Part shown: positions 45,405 through 54,730 of the stretch, in pieces
Position numbering within the stretch: position 1 is the stretch's first letter
Layout of the letters: every line of letters begins with the position of its first letter
NCBI GenBank assembly: GCA_025055675.1
Contig: JANWWT010000002.1
Span: 239,201-303,200 of the forward strand
Origin: Pseudanabaenaceae cyanobacterium SKYG29
GTDB lineage: Bacteria; Cyanobacteriota; Cyanobacteriia; Pseudanabaenales; Pseudanabaenaceae
Length of the DNA: 64,000 nt
Direction of reading: 5' to 3'
The notes under the pieces: model-generated
What the model was told of the DNA's origin: nothing
What the model saw: the letters and a program-made list of their open reading frames with translations, nothing else
Database searches by the model: none
Made by a program: the position numbers and the translations under genes

Positions 45405-46358
45405 ATGAATTTACTGGTCGTGGGTGCAACGGGCACATTGGGCAGGCAGGTCGTTCGCTATGCCCTCGATCAGGGGTTACAGGTAAAATGCTTGGTGCGT
45501 AATCCCAAACGAGCGACGTTTTTACGAGAATGGGGAGCAGAACTAGTAGTAGGAGATCTAACCCAAAAGGAAACGATCGAGAAAGCCTTAACAGGCATAA
45601 CTCATGTAGTCGATGCAGCGACCACCCGTCCCACTGATAGTTTGCGCATTAAAGAAGTGGATTGGCAAGGCAAAGTCCATCTCATCCAGGCAGCAGAGAG
45701 AGCAGAGGTTGCTAAGTTTGTCTTCTTTTCCATTCTCCATGCGGAAAAATACCGCCAAGTCCCCCTCATGGAAATTAAGTACTGCACAGAGCAATTTTTA
45801 GCAGAAACAAACCTCGATTACACCATTCTCAAACCCTGCGGCTTCATGCAAGGACTGATTGGACAATATGCCATTCCCATCCTAGAGGGGGAGACAATCT
45901 GGATTACAGGTGAATCCTGCCCCATCGCCTACATGAACACCCAAGATGTAGCTAAATTTGCCGTCAAAGCCCTGACCATCCCTGAAACCAAGCGACAGAG
46001 CTATGCCCTAGCGGGAGTCAAGGCCTGGTGCCCCAGTGAGATCGTTGCCCTCTGTGAGAAGCTGTCAGGCAAAACTGCCCGCACTGCCGGTATGCCCATT
46101 GGTTTACTGCGCTTTGTCCGTAAGCTCGCCCTCGCCTTTGAATGGACCTGGAGCGTAGCAGAACGGATGGCGTTTGTGGAAGTGATGGCTGGTGGTATTC
46201 CCATCGATGCCCCTATGGCAGATACCTGTGACCTATTCCAAATCCCCCTCAGTGACATCACCACCCTGGAAGACTATCTCCAAGACTACTTCTCCCGCAT
46301 CCTCCGCAAATTGCGCGAACTGCAGTACAAAGACCCCAAAGTCAAAACCCCCTTCTAA
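45405..46358 (+). CDS. ycf39: Ycf39-type photosystem II assembly factor (atypical SDR/NmrA fold)
   Basis: This 317-residue protein has the NAD(P)-binding motif LVVGATGTLGRQVVRYAL and the NmrA-like body LDYTILKPCGFMQG. The C-terminal PMADTCDLFQIPLSDITTLEDYLQDYFSRILRKLRE matches Ycf39. In Synechocystis, Ycf39 binds HliC/HliD and helps deliver chlorophyll to newly made D1. The gene directly following codes for a 47-residue Hlip, which fits this partnership. It lacks an SDR YxxxK active site, as expected. AGGAAGGGG precedes the ATG. Confidence 0.9.
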   Translation: MNLLVVGATGTLGRQVVRYALDQGLQVKCLVRNPKRATFLREWGAELVVGDLTQKETIEKALTGITHVVDAATTRPTDSLRIKEVDWQGKVHLIQAAERAEVAKFVFFSILHAEKYRQVPLMEIKYCTEQFLAETNLDYTILKPCGFMQGLIGQYAIPILEGETIWITGESCPIAYMNTQDVAKFAVKALTIPETKRQSYALAGVKAWCPSEIVALCEKLSGKTARTAGMPIGLLRFVRKLALAFEWTWSVAERMAFVEVMAGGIPIDAPMADTCDLFQIPLSDITTLEDYLQDYFSRILRKLRELQYKDPKVKTPF

Positions 46359-46448
46359 TTTCCTTCCCCAGAAAGACCCACCCTGCTACAAATTGGCATA
46401 TTATGTAACTAGTAGTTAACAAAACTTCACACTCGTAGGAGGAAGGCT

Positions 46449-46592
46449 ATGCAAAACACCGAACCCAAATTTGGCTTTAACACCTTTGCAGAAACTTGGA
46501 ACGGCCGTTTGGCTATGCTTGGTTTCGTCATTGGTTTGGCTACCGAGTTCCTGACTGGTCAAGGTATTTTGTCCCAACTGGGCTTGATGTAA
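46449..46592 (+). CDS. hliC: High-light-inducible protein (HliC/ScpB-like), 47 residues
   Basis: A one-helix chlorophyll-binding protein of the light-harvesting superfamily. Sequence start MQNTEPKFGFNTFAETW, then NGRLAMLGFVIGLATE, which contains the ExxNGRxAMxGF signature, with the chlorophyll-ligating Glu/Asn and Arg; residues 18-40 form the membrane helix. Length is the same as Synechocystis HliC. GGAGGAAGG lies just before the ATG. It follows ycf39 by 90 bases, and a strong terminator follows it. Hlips protect photosystem II assembly intermediates and are typically induced by excess light. Confidence 0.93.
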   Translation: MQNTEPKFGFNTFAETWNGRLAMLGFVIGLATEFLTGQGILSQLGLM

Positions 46593-46617
46593 TTTTGTGC
46601 CAACTAGGAGAAGTAGT

Positions 46618-46642
46618 GCCCCCAGGAGGGGGCTATTCTTTT
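46618..46642 (+). terminator. Rho-independent terminator after hliC
   Basis: GCCCCC (46618-46623), loop AGGA and GGGGGC (46628-46633) form a very stable stem, followed by TATTCTTTT. It separates hliC from the convergent psaK and may serve both. Confidence 0.88.
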
Positions 46643-46644
46643 AG

Positions 46645-46923
46645 CTAAAGACCACCCGCTTGTGCCAGACCCAAAATCATACCAATGCCTAGGATATGAC
46701 CAAAGCTAGCGGTTGCTAGTAATTCCGCTGTCCCGAAGCCCGTGAACATATCTGGCAAAGGAAAAGGTAGAGCGGGACTGACTCCCTTTTGTTGGATGGC
46801 ATAACGCCCGATCGCTACGGCAAACAGATTACAAGTGATCATGATTAAAGCAACCTTAAAACTCCAAGTGGGAGTAGCGGGCACACCCAAACTCATAATA
46901 TGATTGAACGTGGTTAAACTCAT
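46645..46923 (-). CDS. psaK: Photosystem I reaction centre subunit PsaK (subunit X)
   Basis: A small peripheral PSI subunit with two membrane helices that binds antenna chlorophyll and, in state transitions, interacts with phycobilisome energy transfer. From the ATG at 46923 (MSLTTFNHIMSLGVPATPTW) it has 92 residues; a longer reading upstream from 46950 looks non-coding. Helix 1 is about 25-45 (VALIMITCNLFAVAIGRYAI) and helix 2 about 68-90 (ELLATASFGHILGIGMILGL), with the conserved ASFGHILG motif. Upstream sequence is AT-rich. Confidence 0.92.
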   Translation of the reverse strand: MSLTTFNHIMSLGVPATPTWSFKVALIMITCNLFAVAIGRYAIQQKGVSPALPFPLPDMFTGFGTAELLATASFGHILGIGMILGLAQAGGL

Positions 46924-47059
46924 AATTATCTCATCTCTAAAAAGCAACAATAAAAACTGACCTGCACTCCCAAAGGAAGTACAAGTTTTTGTTTATTTTT
47001 ATTTTTGCAGATACGGATTGTTCACACCTGATCTATTAACAAGAATTAACAGACACAAG

Positions 47060-48046
47060 TTAATTGGGGCTAGAGGAAAGAGATTGCAGGATACGATCGA
47101 ATGTCCCACCATCTTGGAAGAATTCGGTTTGGGCGCGTTCCCAGCCGCCTAGGTCTCGGATGGTTAATAGTTTAGCGATCGGGGCAAATTGGGATTGGAA
47201 TTCCTTGCTCACGGCAGGGTTAGTGGGGCGAAAACCAATCTTGGCCAGTTCCCGTTGGGCGGGGGGGCTATACAAGTAGCGCACAAAGGCTTCTGCCACT
47301 GCTCTGTTGCCATGGCGATCGACATTGCGATCGATAACTACGACAGGGTGTTCAATGGCGAAATTAACAGGGGGAACTAAAAAATCCACTTTTTGTCCCA
47401 TCAAACGGGCGAGGACAAGTTCATGTTCATAATTGAGTAAGACATCTCCTTGTTTTCTTTTAGTGAATATATCAGTGGCTTCGCGGGCATTTTTAGGCAG
47501 AATTGGGGTGTTGCGATAAACTTGGGCTACATAATCCAGGGAATTACTCACCGCCAGTAAACTGAGAAAATTCCACCTTGCCACTCCCGAAGTTTTGGGA
47601 TTAGCTGTGATTACCTTCACCCCAGGGCGAGTTAGGTCTCCCCAGTCAGTGATATTTTGGGGATTGTTGGGGCGTACCGCCAGAGCAACTACCGATCGGG
47701 TGACAGTGGAATTATGGGGGAATTTTTGCTCCCAACCAGGTTTAACTAGACCTGCTTTCTGCAAGTTATACACATCGATAGGAATTGCCAGATAAGCTAC
47801 ATCCCCCGGCAGTCCATCAATTAATGCCCTTGTCTGGGTGCCCGATGCCCCATAGCTTTGATAAATCCGCACAGTCTGTCCTGTTTTTTGTTGCCACTCC
47901 CTTTCAAATTGGGGGATAATTTGTTGGAGAGCTAGGGCAGGGCTACTAAAGGCTACTACAGTTAGTTCCGTCGATTTTGTTGCACTACAGCCCGTCAGTA
48001 ACAGAGTAATGCCCCCCAACAATAGACACACTAGCCACCGCCCCAT
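47060..48046 (-). CDS. sbpA: Sulfate ABC transporter substrate-binding protein
   Basis: The periplasmic sulfate-binding lipoprotein of the CysTWA importer. From the ATG at 48046 (MGRWLVCLLLGGITLLLTGC) it has 328 residues; the lipobox LTGC puts the lipid-anchored cysteine at about residue 20. Conserved binding-site segments include SYGASGTQTRALIDGLPGDV and TANPKTSGVARWNFL. An in-frame TTG at 48076 would add ten residues. The gene is divergent from cysT with only 53 bases between starts, so one short regulatory region must serve both transcripts; I cannot point to a CysR/NtcB-like operator. Confidence 0.93.
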   Translation of the reverse strand: MGRWLVCLLLGGITLLLTGCSATKSTELTVVAFSSPALALQQIIPQFEREWQQKTGQTVRIYQSYGASGTQTRALIDGLPGDVAYLAIPIDVYNLQKAGLVKPGWEQKFPHNSTVTRSVVALAVRPNNPQNITDWGDLTRPGVKVITANPKTSGVARWNFLSLLAVSNSLDYVAQVYRNTPILPKNAREATDIFTKRKQGDVLLNYEHELVLARLMGQKVDFLVPPVNFAIEHPVVVIDRNVDRHGNRAVAEAFVRYLYSPPAQRELAKIGFRPTNPAVSKEFQSQFAPIAKLLTIRDLGGWERAQTEFFQDGGTFDRILQSLSSSPN

Positions 48047-48099
48047 GATGTTCCGCTTTAGCTTGACAGACAGCAAGTTTTTTAGTATTCCATAAACCC

Positions 48100-48957
48100 A
48101 TGGGTTTGTACAGGAAAGTTTGGGGGAACAGGATTTCGCCGCCAGCAGTAGTCATGGTGGTTTACCTTGTGCTCATGTTGGGCTTGCCCCTTCTCACTTT
48201 ATTTGTCACAGGTTTTAGTTTGCCCCCCGATCGGTTTTGGTCGATCGCTACCAGTAAGCTGGCTCTGGCAACCTATGCTATCAACATTAGTTTGGCGCTG
48301 GGGTCAGCAGTGTGCAACGGCATATTTGGGACATTAGTAGCTTGGGTGTTAGTGCGCTATGACTTTCCTGGCAAAAAGATAGTAGATGCCTCTATTGATA
48401 TTCCCTTTGCTTTGCCGACAGCGGTAGCAGGGGTGGTGTTAACAACGGTCTACAGTGAAAATGGCATCATTGGTCGTCTGTTCGCCCCAGGTTCCTTGTT
48501 GGGGAGTCTGTTTGGTGCAGAGGGATGGCGGATTGCTTTTGCGCGACCAGGTGTTTTCATTGCCATGACCTTTGTCAGTTTGCCCTTTGTCATTCGTACT
48601 TTGCAACCTGTGTTGGAAGATTTGGAAAAGGAAGTAGAAGAAGCCGCTTGGTGCTTGGGGGCATCCCCTGCTACAACCTTTTGGTATGTGATTTTCCCCT
48701 CTCTGATTCCTTCTATCCTCACGGGTGTAGCGCTGGCTTTTTCACGGGCGGTGGGGGAATTTGGCTCGGTGGTTATCATTGCTGCTAATTTACCCTTTGA
48801 TGATATGGTTAGTTCCGTTTTAATCTTTCAACGCCTAGAACAATTTGATTACCCGGGGGCTACAGTAATTGGGATTATGATGCTATTTTTGTCTATCTTC
48901 CTACTATTGATCATCAATCTATTGCAGAATTGGAGTACCAGGAGTGCCCAGAGTTAA
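48100..48957 (+). CDS. cysT: Sulfate ABC transporter permease CysT (CysU)
   Basis: A 285-residue inner-membrane permease with six helices, starting MGLYRKVWGNRISPPAVVMV. It contains the cytoplasmic loop that contacts the ATPase (EEAAWCLGASPATTFWYVIFPSLIPSILTG) with the EAA motif, and the conserved DIPFALPTAVAGVVL. It begins 53 bases from the divergent sbpA gene. Its end overlaps cysW by 14 bases. CysT and CysW form the sulfate channel. Nothing is abnormal. Confidence 0.94.
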   Translation: MGLYRKVWGNRISPPAVVMVVYLVLMLGLPLLTLFVTGFSLPPDRFWSIATSKLALATYAINISLALGSAVCNGIFGTLVAWVLVRYDFPGKKIVDASIDIPFALPTAVAGVVLTTVYSENGIIGRLFAPGSLLGSLFGAEGWRIAFARPGVFIAMTFVSLPFVIRTLQPVLEDLEKEVEEAAWCLGASPATTFWYVIFPSLIPSILTGVALAFSRAVGEFGSVVIIAANLPFDDMVSSVLIFQRLEQFDYPGATVIGIMMLFLSIFLLLIINLLQNWSTRSAQS

Positions 48958-49771
48958 AAGAATACCGATCGAGTTTCTCCTCATAGCTATTGCCCTGTTA
49001 TTTTTGGCAGTAATGATCTATATTCCCCTCTTTGCTTTGGTCACAGAAGTAGTGCGGGGGGGATGGGATGTATTAGCCAAAACCTGGCACGATCGGAATT
49101 TTCGTAGTGCCGTTTTACTAACTATAACGACAGCGGGAATTGCTGTACCTTTGAATACAATTTTTGGGCTTTGTACCGCTTGGGTATTGGTTCGCCAACG
49201 GTTTCCTGGTCGGGCTCTAGTGATTACGATTTTGGACTTACCCTTTTCCATCTCCCCTGTAGTGGTGGGGTTAATGTTAGTGCTACTCTACGGGCGGCAT
49301 AGTTGGTTGGGGGCGGTACTCGATCGTTTAAATATAGGCGTAGTGTTTGATTTACCAGGCATAGTTTTAGCTACTATTTTTGTGTCTTTACCTTTTGTAG
49401 CGCGGGAAGTGATGCCGATTTTAGAAGAGGTGGGGACAGCAGAAGAAGAGGCAGCTAAAACCCTGGGGGCATCCCCTTGGCAAACTTTTTGGTTAGTGAC
49501 TGTACCTAACATTAAGTGGGGGATTCTCTACGGAGTACTATTAACTAATGCGCGGGCAATGGGAGAATTTGGTGCTGTTTCTGTTCTTTCTGGCAATATT
49601 TTAGGCAAAACACAAACCCTGCCTCTTTTTATTGAAGATGTCTACACTAATTATCAAACAGGAGAAGCTTTCGCTGCTTCTTTGGTACTCGCCATGCTAG
49701 CATTAGTAACACTAATACTGAAGGAATGGCTGGGCAGCAAAACAGGTAGTTCCCACAGACGGATGCACTAG
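48944..49771 (+). CDS. cysW: Sulfate ABC transporter permease CysW
   Basis: Second permease, 275 residues from a GTG at 48944 ([20 protein letters not shown]). Six hydrophobic segments are present, with [20 protein letters not shown] and the EAA loop [26 protein letters not shown]. The start lies within the cysT coding end (AGGAGTG immediately before), so it is translationally coupled. Four bases separate its stop from cysA. The heterodimeric partner is CysT. Confidence 0.94.
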   Translation: MPRVKRIPIEFLLIAIALLFLAVMIYIPLFALVTEVVRGGWDVLAKTWHDRNFRSAVLLTITTAGIAVPLNTIFGLCTAWVLVRQRFPGRALVITILDLPFSISPVVVGLMLVLLYGRHSWLGAVLDRLNIGVVFDLPGIVLATIFVSLPFVAREVMPILEEVGTAEEEAAKTLGASPWQTFWLVTVPNIKWGILYGVLLTNARAMGEFGAVSVLSGNILGKTQTLPLFIEDVYTNYQTGEAFAASLVLAMLALVTLILKEWLGSKTGSSHRRMH

Positions 49772-49775
49772 GGGT

Positions 49776-50780
49776 ATGGAACAGGAGTTAGGTATTTCTG
49801 TAAAAAATGTCTCCAAACGTTTTGGGGATTTTGTGGCTGTCGATCGGGTTAGTTTAGAGATCAAGGCGGGTGGATTAGCTGCCCTATTGGGACCTTCGGG
49901 GTCAGGTAAGTCAACTTTATTGCGCCTAATTGCAGGGTTAGAAATACCCGATGAAGGACAGATTCTTCTTACAGGGAAAGACAGCACCTATGAACAGGTA
50001 CAAGACCGCAACATTGGTTTTGTTTTTCAACATTACGCCCTGTTTAAGCACATGACAGTGAGGGAGAACATTGGTTTTGGCTTGCGCATTCGCCGGGTGC
50101 CCAAAAAACAAATTAAAGCCAGAGTAGATGACCTGCTAGAACTAGTACAACTCAGGGGATTAGGCGATCGGTATCCCCATCAGCTATCGGGGGGACAGCG
50201 TCAAAGGGTAGCCCTTGCCCGTGCCCTAGCCGTTGAACCCAAAATTCTGCTGTTAGATGAACCCTTCAGTGCCCTAGATGCCCAGGTGAGAAAAGACTTA
50301 CGGCAATGGTTACGGCGTTTACATGATGAAGTGCATGTGACCACGGTGTTTGTCACCCATGACCAAGAAGAAGCAATGGAAATCGCTGATCATATTGTGG
50401 TGATGAACAAAGGTAGAGTAGAACAGGAAGGCACACCAGCGGAAATCTATGACAATCCTGCCACTCCTTTTGTCATGCAGTTTATTGGTCCTGTGAATGT
50501 CATGCAAAGACAGAAGGAACAAGTGTTCATCCGTCCGCAAGATATTATCATTACTCTGAGTCCACCCCAAGAGCCTGTTATGACCATCGATCGGGGGCGG
50601 GTGAAGCGTATTATCAATCTGGGTTGGGAAGTACAGGTGGAGCTTTTGTTAGATGACGGACAAACTTTAATGGCACACCTGTCGCGGGATCAATTTGCTG
50701 ATTTAGCTTTGACTGTAGGACAGACTGTGTATATTACTTCCAAAGATGAGCGTTCTTTTCCCTTAGATTATGTCATTTGA
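49776..50780 (+). CDS. cysA: Sulfate ABC transporter ATP-binding protein CysA
   Basis: The 334-residue ATPase of the sulfate importer. Walker A is [13 protein letters not shown], the signature [16 protein letters not shown], and Walker [13 protein letters not shown], followed by the switch [10 protein letters not shown]. The C-terminal TOBE-like region ([13 protein letters not shown] to HLSRDQF) is typical of the CysA/MalK branch. It overlaps the next gene, a cation exchanger, by 11 bases, which ties a non-sulfate transporter into the same operon. Confidence 0.95.
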   Translation: MEQELGISVKNVSKRFGDFVAVDRVSLEIKAGGLAALLGPSGSGKSTLLRLIAGLEIPDEGQILLTGKDSTYEQVQDRNIGFVFQHYALFKHMTVRENIGFGLRIRRVPKKQIKARVDDLLELVQLRGLGDRYPHQLSGGQRQRVALARALAVEPKILLLDEPFSALDAQVRKDLRQWLRRLHDEVHVTTVFVTHDQEEAMEIADHIVVMNKGRVEQEGTPAEIYDNPATPFVMQFIGPVNVMQRQKEQVFIRPQDIIITLSPPQEPVMTIDRGRVKRIINLGWEVQVELLLDDGQTLMAHLSRDQFADLALTVGQTVYITSKDERSFPLDYVI

Positions 50781-51729
50781 TTGGTTATGGAGTTTGTTGA
50801 TCATCCCAGGGGTGGGTTTGATCGTATGGGGGGCAGAAACTTTTGCTCAGCATATCGGGAAAGCTGCCTTGGGTTTGGGGGTGAGTGGTTTCGCTTTAGC
50901 ACTGCTTTTGGCGGGGGCAGAACCAGAGGAATTAGCGACAGCAATTACCGCAGCTGTTAAGGGAGCGCCAGCCATTGCCCTAGGAGACGCGATCGGGGCT
51001 AATATCGCTATTTGTCTGGTAGCTTTGGGAGTGGGAGCGGTCTGGTCGCCTTTGCCTTTTAGCAGGAAAGTGTGGCTTTATGGTCTGCTGGCTTTGCCTA
51101 TCAGCACGATCGGTGTCTTTTTCATTTGGGATGGTGTTGTTACTCGTCTGGAAGGTTTTCTGTTAGTGCTTTCTTATATCTTGTATGTGGGTTTGATTTG
51201 GTGGCAAGAAAAAGAACCGCCAGCATTGGGGGAAGTAGAAGAGTTTTTGGAAGAAGAGGAAGCAGAGGAAAAGATAGAAATTACAAAAGAGATGATTTAT
51301 GTGTTTGGTGGTTTGGCAGGCATGACGATCGGTTCTGTTTTATTAGTGGAAGCTGTGCGCAGAATTGCTCCTATAGAATCTACCCAGGCTCTAATTTCTC
51401 TGAGTTTAGTAGGATTTGCCACTGCCTTTGAATTGGTAGTCCTCTGTTGGTCAGCCGCCCGCCAAGGAGCAACGGATGTGGTAATTGCCGGGGTAGTGGG
51501 GTCATTTGCCTATAACACAACCATGACAGTAGGTTTAGCCTCTTTGTTACGACCCTTGCAGATTGAAGAAGGTAGCTTGTTACATCGCCCTGGGGTGGTG
51601 ATGCTTGCCTGCCTGGTTCTGGTGTTGGTGCTAGCGGCAAGGAAAAAGAAAATCGATCGGTTTGGTGGCTTTATTTTGCTAGCCAGTTATCCCCTGTTTA
51701 TTGCCAGTTTGTTTTTACCAGGGCTATGA
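50770..51729 (+). CDS. Sodium/calcium exchanger family protein (CaCA superfamily)
   Basis: This 319-residue membrane protein has two related alpha-repeat regions: the first is [31 protein letters not shown] (about 49-79), the second around [32 protein letters not shown] (about 217-248), each with the acidic ion-binding residue. An acidic cytoplasmic loop ([15 protein letters not shown], about 158-172) separates the halves. About ten membrane segments are expected. The ion is not decidable. It starts inside the cysA 3' end, so expression follows the sulfate operon. Confidence 0.85.
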   Translation: MSFDWLWSLLIIPGVGLIVWGAETFAQHIGKAALGLGVSGFALALLLAGAEPEELATAITAAVKGAPAIALGDAIGANIAICLVALGVGAVWSPLPFSRKVWLYGLLALPISTIGVFFIWDGVVTRLEGFLLVLSYILYVGLIWWQEKEPPALGEVEEFLEEEEAEEKIEITKEMIYVFGGLAGMTIGSVLLVEAVRRIAPIESTQALISLSLVGFATAFELVVLCWSAARQGATDVVIAGVVGSFAYNTTMTVGLASLLRPLQIEEGSLLHRPGVVMLACLVLVLVLAARKKKIDRFGGFILLASYPLFIASLFLPGL

Positions 51730-51754
51730 TAGAGGAGAAGGGGGGGGAGAGATA

Positions 51755-52615
51755 GTGCAGACGGTAGCATTTTTAGGCATGGGAGTCATGGGTAGCGCCA
51801 TGGCAGGCAACTTAGCCCAGGGGGGCTATCGGGTTTATGTGTGGAATCGCAATCCCCAGCGACCAGAAATCAAACGGGCTACCGATCGGGGGGCAATTTG
51901 GTGTGACTCCATCCCTACAGCAGTCAACAAGGCGGAAATCGTGTTTATCTGTGTGGGAGACGGGGCGGATGTGGAGCAGGTGTTATTTCCCCATGTGGTA
52001 GACCATCTGTCCCCAGGGGGTGTAGTTGTAGATTGCAGTACGATCGGTGTTCCTGCTGCTCAGAAAATTGCTGCTGAGCTAGCCACTTATGACTTGGAAT
52101 TTTGTGATGCGCCTGTATCGGGGGGAGATATTGGTGCCCAAGAGGGGACACTGACTTTCATGGTGGGGGGCAAACCAGAGACCTATGAGCGGATTCTACC
52201 CTTGCTGCAGGTCATGGGGAAAAACATATTTTATTGTGGCGCAGTGGGGTCAGGTCAGGCAGTAAAATTGTGCAATCAAGTCCTAGTTTCCCACTACATG
52301 ATGGGAATTTGTGAGGCAATGACCCTAGCCCAGAAATTAAATATTTCCCCCGAACTAGTAGTAGAAGTATGTGGCAGTGGGGCAGCCGCTTCTTGGGCAT
52401 TGACCAATCTGGGTATGAAAGTGGCAACGGGAGATTTTGCCCCTGGCTTCATGATTAAACATATGCTGAAAGATTTGCACTTGGTAGCAGAGGCAAAGGG
52501 GGATTTACATTTACCAGGTACAGACTTAGTGACTACCCTGTTTGAGCATGTTTGTCATCTAGCAGACGGAGCAGAGCAGGGCACCCAGGCAATGGTGCGG
52601 TTTTATGGAAAATAG
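51755..52615 (+). CDS. NAD(P)-dependent beta-hydroxyacid dehydrogenase (3-hydroxyisobutyrate dehydrogenase/glyoxylate reductase family)
   Basis: The 286-residue protein has the Rossmann motif FLGMGVMGSAMAGNL (about 6-20), the WNRNP specificity segment, the substrate-binding DAPVSGGDIGAQEGTL, and the catalytic lysine in GQAVKLCNQ, characteristic of this family. The GTG at 51755 is preferred because GGGAG precedes it at the usual distance; an earlier reading from 51701 would overlap the exchanger. Substrate may be glyoxylate, succinic semialdehyde or similar. Overlaps the protease gene by 11 bases. Confidence 0.88.
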   Translation: MQTVAFLGMGVMGSAMAGNLAQGGYRVYVWNRNPQRPEIKRATDRGAIWCDSIPTAVNKAEIVFICVGDGADVEQVLFPHVVDHLSPGGVVVDCSTIGVPAAQKIAAELATYDLEFCDAPVSGGDIGAQEGTLTFMVGGKPETYERILPLLQVMGKNIFYCGAVGSGQAVKLCNQVLVSHYMMGICEAMTLAQKLNISPELVVEVCGSGAAASWALTNLGMKVATGDFAPGFMIKHMLKDLHLVAEAKGDLHLPGTDLVTTLFEHVCHLADGAEQGTQAMVRFYGK

Positions 52616-53888
52616 TCGGCGGGGTTGGCAAATTGGCAGGATTAGTGGGATTCCAGTTTTAGTTGACCCCAGCTGGTTATTGATTATTTTTTTGTTTGCC
52701 CTCGGCTTTAACAATTTCTATAAAGATTCTCTGCCCCAGTGGTCCTTAGGTATTGGTTTAGGGGTTGGTTTGCTGTATTTTGCCTCTATTTTATTACACG
52801 AATTAGCCCACAGCATAGTGGCTCAGCGATCGGGCATCAAAGTTAATTTTGTTGTTCTCCATTTCTTTGGTGGTCTATCGTCTTTGGAGCGGGAACCCAA
52901 AACGCCTTTGACAGAAGCTTTAGTAGCGGGAGCAGGACCCCTAACCAATTTAATTTTGTCCTTTGTTGGTCTTAGTCTTGTCTATGCATTAGTGGGGTCA
53001 CATTTTCCTAGTTTAGTTAACAAAGAAGGCATAGGCAAACTCCTTGATAGTCAAAATTCTTTCATTGTAGCAACGGCAATCGTGTTGTACCGTGTAGCAA
53101 GCTTGAATCTGTTTGTAGCGGTCATAAATATTTTCCCCGGTTTACCCCTCGACGGTGGTAGGTTATTAAGAGCTTTGCTATGGTGGCTTTATCGCAGTAA
53201 GTATCAGGGTACAGTGACAGCAGCCCGATCGGGTCAATTTCTGGGCTGGATCATCATCATCTATGGAGTGCTAGTAGTAATTTCTCTCGGTAGCTTTGGT
53301 GGCGTATTACTGATATTGATTGGCTGGATGTTTTTATCAGAAGCAACTCAAACCCTGCGCCTGACGGAATTACAATTTGCCCTAACTAAGACGACAGCAG
53401 AAGTGACGATGACCAGGGATTTTCGCTTAGTAGATGGTGGAACTACCCTAAGAGAATTTGCTGACAATTACCTACTAAAGGAGCAATCAAACATTCGTCC
53501 TTTGTATTTTGCTACCACTGATGGCAGGGACAGGGGCTGGATTGATCCCCAAAAGTTAAGTCAGATTCCTACCGATCGGTGGTCAGAGGAAACTGTCGAA
53601 TCTATTGCCACTCCCCTCAAATCTCTAGTTACTGTTGATCTGTCCATGTCTCTAAATCAAATCATCAACACCTTAGAAGCAAATAAACTGAAGTGGGTAG
53701 CAGTTTTATCCCCTGTGGGGTCAGTAGCAGGGGTAATCGATCGGGGGGATATTTTACGTGCTCTGGGGAAAGTAATGCGCTGGAATTTAGCGGAAAGTTT
53801 TATCCAACAAGTGAAACAGGAGGGTGTTTTTCCCCCTGTCCTACCCCTAGCAGAGATCAGTGCGCAACTGCAAGACAATTACAACTAA
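52605..53888 (+). CDS. Site-2 protease family (M50) membrane metalloprotease with CBS-like tail
   Basis: A 427-residue polytopic protease. The zinc motif is HELAH at about residue 65-69, and the second metal motif LDGGRLLRALLWW appears near 183-195. The N-terminal WQIGRISGIPVLVDPSW is typical of the SpoIVFB-like group. A soluble C-terminal region (about 285-427) with paired VTVDLSMSLNQIINTLEANK and GVIDRGDIL segments resembles CBS domains. Such proteases cut membrane-bound regulators; the substrate is unknown. It ends the seven-gene sulfate-led chain. Four bases overlap the permease gene opposite. Confidence 0.9.
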   Translation: MENSRRGWQIGRISGIPVLVDPSWLLIIFLFALGFNNFYKDSLPQWSLGIGLGVGLLYFASILLHELAHSIVAQRSGIKVNFVVLHFFGGLSSLEREPKTPLTEALVAGAGPLTNLILSFVGLSLVYALVGSHFPSLVNKEGIGKLLDSQNSFIVATAIVLYRVASLNLFVAVINIFPGLPLDGGRLLRALLWWLYRSKYQGTVTAARSGQFLGWIIIIYGVLVVISLGSFGGVLLILIGWMFLSEATQTLRLTELQFALTKTTAEVTMTRDFRLVDGGTTLREFADNYLLKEQSNIRPLYFATTDGRDRGWIDPQKLSQIPTDRWSEETVESIATPLKSLVTVDLSMSLNQIINTLEANKLKWVAVLSPVGSVAGVIDRGDILRALGKVMRWNLAESFIQQVKQEGVFPPVLPLAEISAQLQDNYN

Positions 53889-54730
53889 TTACTCCCCTGC
53901 CAAGTCCGCCATTGCCAATAGACTAACCCCATTACTATGACTAAAAGCACGATCGTTAATGCTGCGCCGTAGCCAAAATCAAAGAAGCTAAAGGCTTGTT
54001 CATAAATGTAGTAGACCAGGATATTGGTACTGTTGAGGGGACCCCCTCCTGTGAGGACATACACTTGTTCAAAACTGCGGAATGTAAAGATAGTAGTGGC
54101 AATAATCACAAAGATTGTGGTAGGACGAAGACCAGGCAAAGTGATATAACGGAACAACTGCCAACTATTAGCGCCATCAATGATTGCCGCTTCATAAAGC
54201 GTATGGGGAATTGCCTGTAATCCTGCCAAAAAGACCACCATATTGAAGCCTAATTGTTTCCAAATACTCAACAGAATTAATGCCACCATTGCCAAGCGGG
54301 GGTCACCTAGCCAATTAATATCACCAAAAAATCCTTGCGGTTGTAGTAACCACCGCCAACCCAACCCTGCCGCCACGATCGAAATCACCGCTGGTAAGAA
54401 GTAGAGCGTCCGCAAAATTCCCCGCCCTGGAATAGCTTGATCGAGGGCCACTGCTAACCCTAGAGGGATTACCACACTGGGAATCACTGTTGCTACGGTG
54501 AAATAGACCGTATTGCCCAAAACCTGCCAGAAATCAGGGTCGCTGAGCAAGTTCAGGTAATGCCGCAATCCTACCCAGCTGACGCCCGATCGGGTCAAAT
54601 GTCCAGTTGTTACACTGAGAAACAAAACAGATAAAATAGGCAAGAAAACAAAAGTAAATAGTAAAAATAGTCCTGGAAAAAGGAAGAACCAAGGCAGTAG
54701 AGTAAATTGATTGTGAGGTTTAGATAGCAT
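53885..54730 (-). CDS. Sugar-type ABC transporter permease (MalF/UgpA family), standing alone
   Basis: A 281-residue permease with six membrane helices. The start is MLSKPHNQFTLLPWFFLFPG, and the EAA loop is YEAAIIDGANSWQLFRYITLPGLRPTTIFV. The region GGGPLNSTNILVYYIYEQAF is typical of the UgpA/MalF-type subunit. Neither the partner permease, the binding protein nor the ATPase lies nearby, so it must combine with products encoded elsewhere; cyanobacterial sugar and osmolyte transporter genes are frequently scattered. The substrate is not decidable. Confidence 0.88.
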   Translation of the reverse strand: MLSKPHNQFTLLPWFFLFPGLFLLFTFVFLPILSVLFLSVTTGHLTRSGVSWVGLRHYLNLLSDPDFWQVLGNTVYFTVATVIPSVVIPLGLAVALDQAIPGRGILRTLYFLPAVISIVAAGLGWRWLLQPQGFFGDINWLGDPRLAMVALILLSIWKQLGFNMVVFLAGLQAIPHTLYEAAIIDGANSWQLFRYITLPGLRPTTIFVIIATTIFTFRSFEQVYVLTGGGPLNSTNILVYYIYEQAFSFFDFGYGAALTIVLLVIVMGLVYWQWRTWQGSN

